From: Gyromitra esculenta
Taxonomy: Eukaryota; Ascomycota; Pezizomycetes; Pezizales; Discinaceae
Direction of reading: 5' to 3'
Length of the DNA: 64,000 nt
NCBI GenBank assembly: GCA_038503075.1
Contig: JBCAML010000001.1
Coordinates: 1,426,001 to 1,490,000 of the forward strand
This document shows, one piece after another, positions 60,668 through 64,000 of the stretch. The notes under the pieces are model-generated. The model was not told the origin of the DNA. It saw only the letters and a list, made by a program, of their open reading frames with translations, and searched no databases. The translations under genes and the position numbers were made by a program. The number at the start of each line of letters is the position of its first letter. Position 1 is the stretch's first letter.

Positions 60668-61538
60668 TATTGGCTATAATTGAGCTGCAATGCACATTCG
60701 ACCAATCTGAGATACTACGGTAAGTTGGTTGGTTGGAATACGCAAGGGGAAGCATTCCAAACAGAGTTCCTGATTCCGTCTCGCGTCATTTTGATTAATC
60801 CTGATATGGGCCTCCAATTTTGTTTGGCTGCGGCCTACCAAAAAAAACAAATCGCTGGGTTAATTTGCATCGCGTGTATAGCAGCAGTATCACTATTCCA
60901 GGTTACCATCACCAGTCTTAGACTTACTCCTGACTCTTGACTTGATGTCAACGCTATGACACACCCTGCGATAAACGCCAACCAGACACGCGAGCAGGGT
61001 TTAAAAAGAACAAACATGATTTTGTCTGGGACTCAAAAAGCAAGCGGGCGAAAAGAGATAACACTTTCTATTACATCTCGCCGTAACGGCCAACGGCGGA
61101 CTTTTGTGGGAAAAAAAGGTTGGTACGGGGTCGGCTCGAGTAATTATTTCTAGAACCCGGGCAGTTCACATCCACCCCTTTGACTGATTACATATCAAAG
61201 TATATTTCAGCTCAAGTCTCCAAGAAAATACACGTAGTTTATGTCAATTACGTTTTTAACGTACGCAACCCTTCCCAAGATTCTTTCGCCGGTTCCAAAA
61301 AATCTAGATTACGAAACCTCCGACAGTCTCTAATCAAGATTCTTCCTACTCGGCGATACCTCCTCCTAGTTGCGGCGTTACGGGACTTCTCTGATGCTTG
61401 ATAGGAGTTAACCGTCCGTCATTCCAGCCCCTCGAATGTGTCGCTATAGAGAGAAAAAAATAAATAAGGTACTATTTTTGTCGGGAGGTACTTATGATGT
61501 TATCCATGAGCGCATTGTTTCTAGCACCAAACAAGCAA

Positions 61539-62236
61539 TTACTTGCTCTTTTCCGTTTCTTCGTCCATCTGAAAACTATGGATCTTTCAACCCTGAATAT
61601 TAGCACCTTCTTCCAGTCGACACCGGTATTATAACTCGCAAACCTACCCTGTTTGAAAATCCAATCCACTCCTCTACCCCTCGGATGATACCATCAGCAC
61701 TTTCATCTGGTGTCGCATCGTGACCCCAGATTGTTATTTCATCAAAGGTCGATAATCCTCTAAAGATATTTATACTTTCTTCCTCTGTACGGTCTTCTTG
61801 ATTATTTGGTGGGGTTGAACACGCTTCTGGGGGCGGTTTCTCATCGGTAACTTTTAGAACGTGGCCTGAACTGACATTAGACGTGGTACTGAAAAAGAGC
61901 ACCCGAAAAAGGGAGGATCATGATTGATACCTTGATACCCTTCTGGTATTGGAATGGACTTTCCAGCCAATTTTCTCCCTCGAAAGGATGCTGCTTTTGC
62001 TCCTATACATAACATAAATTAAAACTAAAATATGAACAAACAAAGCACGACTCCTAAAGGGACTCAGGGGCATTACCATCTTCATCTTCAATCACTATCC
62101 AATGCTTATCTGTAGCCTCCGTAGAGCCTGTATGTTTGATCCGACACGGCAAAATATTGCATTTCGCAAGTCTCGATGATGCCTGTATGGACAGCATTTT
62201 TGTAGAGGATGAGGAGAGCTTTGTGTGTTTGAGCAT
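61539..62236 (-). CDS. RNH203: ribonuclease H2 subunit C (Rnh203)
   Basis: A 159-residue protein from four exons: 62236-62077, 62002-61931, 61865-61648 and 61568-61539. CNILPCRIKHTGST is the conserved N-terminal strand. Next comes SFRGRKLAGKSIPIPEGYQG, the family's FRGR-L-G motif. After a Pro/Glu-rich insertion comes ITIWGHDATPDESADGIIRGVEEWIGFSN, the C-terminal signature. Subunit C is a non-catalytic scaffold that holds subunits A and B of the trimeric RNase H2, which removes ribonucleotides from DNA and degrades RNA:DNA hybrids. The sequence evolves fast, so motifs carry the call. The last exon (MDEETEKSK) is a best guess. The start could also be the ATG at 62197, which would remove 13 residues. 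Confidence 0.8.
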
Positions 62237-63286
62237 TGACGTGATGAGTGACACGTTAGATTATCACGAAATCTTGGCAGACACATGACTTCATTCTAAA
62301 CACCAACATTTTTTTGGAAAGTTTAGTAGCATCCATCAGTGATATCGAACCCTCTCCAATAATGGCAATTGCCCAGATTGAGGAGTACTAATTCACCGCA
62401 CCATCAAACAAGCGATTTCGAATTAATTTACACTCAGATTGACTGCATATAAACCTACATGTATTACTCGCTCCTGTAAAGTAAAAGCTAGCGGCTGGTT
62501 TGTTTCACTTTCCTACAGCTCCTGGACGAAGTCACTACCTAGAAGATAGCCAATCGATCAACCGTCCCGATGGCCATTGTATCCGTACAAATGTGAGGTT
62601 CATCTCAGTTACTAGAAGTTACTAGAAATTTCCGGTTGGGGTATTAAACACATTGTCGGGAGTTGTTGGGAGGAAGCGTTTCGAACTCTTCTTGGTCACA
62701 TGCACAAGAGCAAATAAAAACAAAAAACATACATGGTTCCGATATAGAGTGCGTACCCACACCGCGGAGACATATACCGACAACTGCAAGACATAGGCCC
62801 AACTGGAATATTCGCCTACGACATGATTTTCTTATTGTTTTTTTTTTTTAGTATTTGATTATTTGATTTAGAAACTGTTGTCTTCCCATTCCCAAGCCTA
62901 CATAGCTACTCGTAATTGAATGACGTTTCCGAACTGGCCTGGGTCCACACAGAGGTGCAGACCAGTAGAGAAGTAACGAGAAACAGATTCTAGCCAACAG
63001 AGTAGTGAGTCTCAGTTGAAATGAGGGAGGTCCAAAACCTCTGACCTGAGTGACCATGGTGCTCACAGCTACTTTGTTGCTAGATTTCAAGTACATGCTG
63101 TTCACTGCTAATTGACTGGCTGAGGTTCGCTACTTTGATTGCTGAATTTTGCTGCGATCTAACTCTCTACTGGGCTGTACCTCTGTGCGGACCCAGACCA
63201 GTTCGGAAACGTCATTCAATTACGAGTACATGTATATGTATAGCTTGAAGGAAAAATGAAAAATGGTAACGGCACCATCGACAAAA
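62237..63286. other. intergenic region with TIR element
   Basis: 1.05 kb between RNH203 and the edge gene. It contains the 318 bp TIR element (listed separately), a T run at 62840-62850 and TACATGTA at 62456 and 63227. No coding signal seen. Confidence 0.5.
62909..63226. mobile_element. 318 bp non-autonomous TIR element with TA flanks
   Basis: The left arm from 62909 and the right arm ending at 63226 are reverse complements over 63 bases with only four mismatches; the first 29 bases are identical. TA flanks both ends (62907-62908 and 63227-63228). The ends read CTCGTAATTG...CAATTACGAG. The ~190 bp interior has no open frame of note. Long TIRs, small size and TA duplication point to a Tc1/mariner-type MITE. 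The near-identical arms suggest it is fairly young. Confidence 0.75.
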
Positions 63287-64000
63287 TCATCGCTCACAGC
63301 AGGGTTCGAAAGTCACCTGAGTAATCTCTTAGACTTCTTAGGTGCTCTAACATCACCCAAGTAATTAAAAAGGAAAGAAAAAAACGAATATTTTGGCGCA
63401 GCGACAAAGTGAAGTTTCTGGTAATGAAAACTTATTTTACATACGTCCGAATAGTTCGAGTCAGGCTGAAGGATATGATGATTATAAACTTGATGTGAAA
63501 TATTATTTGCGAAACGATCAAATTCCGGCGTGAAAAACCGTCGGATTTCAAAGCCAGTCGTTTCATAGGAAGCCTGGATAGCCAATACGGTAGCGACTAC
63601 ACCCAGAGAAAGGGCTGCGCCTTACGTGGACATTCTGGTAGAAATCAATTGACAACACATGTATTTCGCCCCAGCCGAGAAGTTTGAGAAATAGATGCAG
63701 TAGAGGTTTCGAATATCTAGATACACCCGACACTATTGGTATTCGCAATGCTTTAGATATAGTGGCAGTGGGACGAATCGCACTAGCATTAGCAAAATCG
63801 AGTGCGGGGCCATGAAGAACATGTCCTGAAGGTCTCAAAGGTTTATAGTAGAGCTCAAAATAGCTACATGTAGTAGGGGAAAGTATTGGTTAGCTACGAA
63901 ATTGAAGAGCATGGTTCGGCTTCTTCGGAATAACCATACCCTTACTTTCAAACTCCCGACAAACCAGATACCATCCCAGCGCCCCACTCTCCTGGACGAA
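63287..64000 (-). CDS. unrecognised protein, 3' part, runs off the right edge
   Basis: Three putative exons join in frame with good splice signals: 63863-63626 (acceptor atgtag after a CTAAC branch; donor gtaagg), 63573-63445 (donor gtatgt) and 63316-63287. They encode YFELYYKPLRPSGHVLHGPA..., then HVLSIDFYQNVHASYETTGF and FEIRRFFTPEFDRFANNI, ending VTFEPCCER. Balanced composition and the consistent intron phases argue for a real gene. I do not recognise the family. The upstream frame near 63920-64000 (LGWYLVCREFE) may be a further exon, but I could not join it in phase. No domain, anchor or signal peptide can be claimed from this fragment. Confidence 0.5.

Larger units (their letters stand above)
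58271..61538. other. gene-free, repeat-bearing interval
   Basis: 3.3 kb with no supported exon. It contains at least six copies of a ~45 bp repeat ending in acccgtagtac, a composite TIR element, and copy B of the dispersed repeat shared with 28.8 kb. The stretch 60950-61480 is probably 3' flank of RNH203. Long open frames (for example 59428-59778 minus) overlap these repeats and are not convincing proteins. Confidence 0.5.

Noticed and set aside
63302..63315. gggttcgaaagtca, resembling a tRNA B box
   Set aside because: No A box or acceptor-stem pairing upstream, and the B-box cytosines are missing; it lies in the putative last exon of the edge gene.

Overview
This window is nuclear DNA of a filamentous ascomycete (Pezizomycotina). 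The genes are split by many short introns (mostly 45-100 nt) with GT-AG ends and CTRAY-type branch sites. The encoded proteins are typical fungal forms: TSC1, FIG4, RPN1, SYO1, MLH1, PIG-P, BOS1 and TBP. Several-kb gene-poor, AT-rich or repeat-bearing gaps lie between gene clusters. The sequence alone does not place it more finely. I assembled all gene models by hand from reading frames, splice sites and protein family features. In each complete model the exon lengths sum to a multiple of three.

Layout: (1) 1-3.36 kb is gene-free, with a pyrimidine-rich leader at its end. (2) 3.37-5.46 kb holds a two-RRM RNA-binding protein (+). (3) 5.46-10.8 kb is gene-free. (4) 10.8-18.1 kb holds a GNAT acetyltransferase (+) convergent with MLH1 (-), and MLH1 divergent from SYO1 (+). 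(5) 18.1-22.8 kb is an AT-rich island with several small inverted-repeat elements. (6) 22.8-28.2 kb holds a fungal glycosyltransferase (-) divergent from RPN1 (+). (7) 30.1-36.3 kb holds UPS1/PRELI (-), mitochondrial uL23/MRP20 (+), ERD1 (-) and RPA2 (-). (8) 39.8-50.4 kb holds TSC1 (+) and FIG4 (+). (9) 50.8-56.3 kb holds PIG-P (-), BOS1 (-) and TBP (-). (10) 57-61.5 kb is gene-free and rich in a short dispersed repeat. (11) 61.5-62.2 kb holds RNase H2 subunit C (-). (12) 62.9-63.2 kb is a terminal-inverted-repeat element. (13) 63.3 kb to the edge holds part of an unrecognised gene (-).

Functionally this is a housekeeping neighbourhood: DNA replication and repair (MLH1, RPA2, RNase H2C), transcription (TBP), ribosome supply (SYO1, MRP20), proteolysis (RPN1), the secretory and GPI pathways (BOS1, ERD1, PIG-P, a glycosyltransferase), mitochondrial lipid transfer (UPS1) and TOR/endolysosomal control (TSC1, FIG4). 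I see no biosynthetic cluster, CRISPR array, tRNA or rRNA gene, or intact autonomous transposon. The less ordinary signals are the non-autonomous TIR elements and short repeat families, a strongly over-represented palindrome TACATGTA in intergenic DNA, exon-intron oddities (introns directly after the start codon, a GC-AG intron, stop-free introns whose lengths are multiples of three) and an altered C-terminal motif in MLH1.
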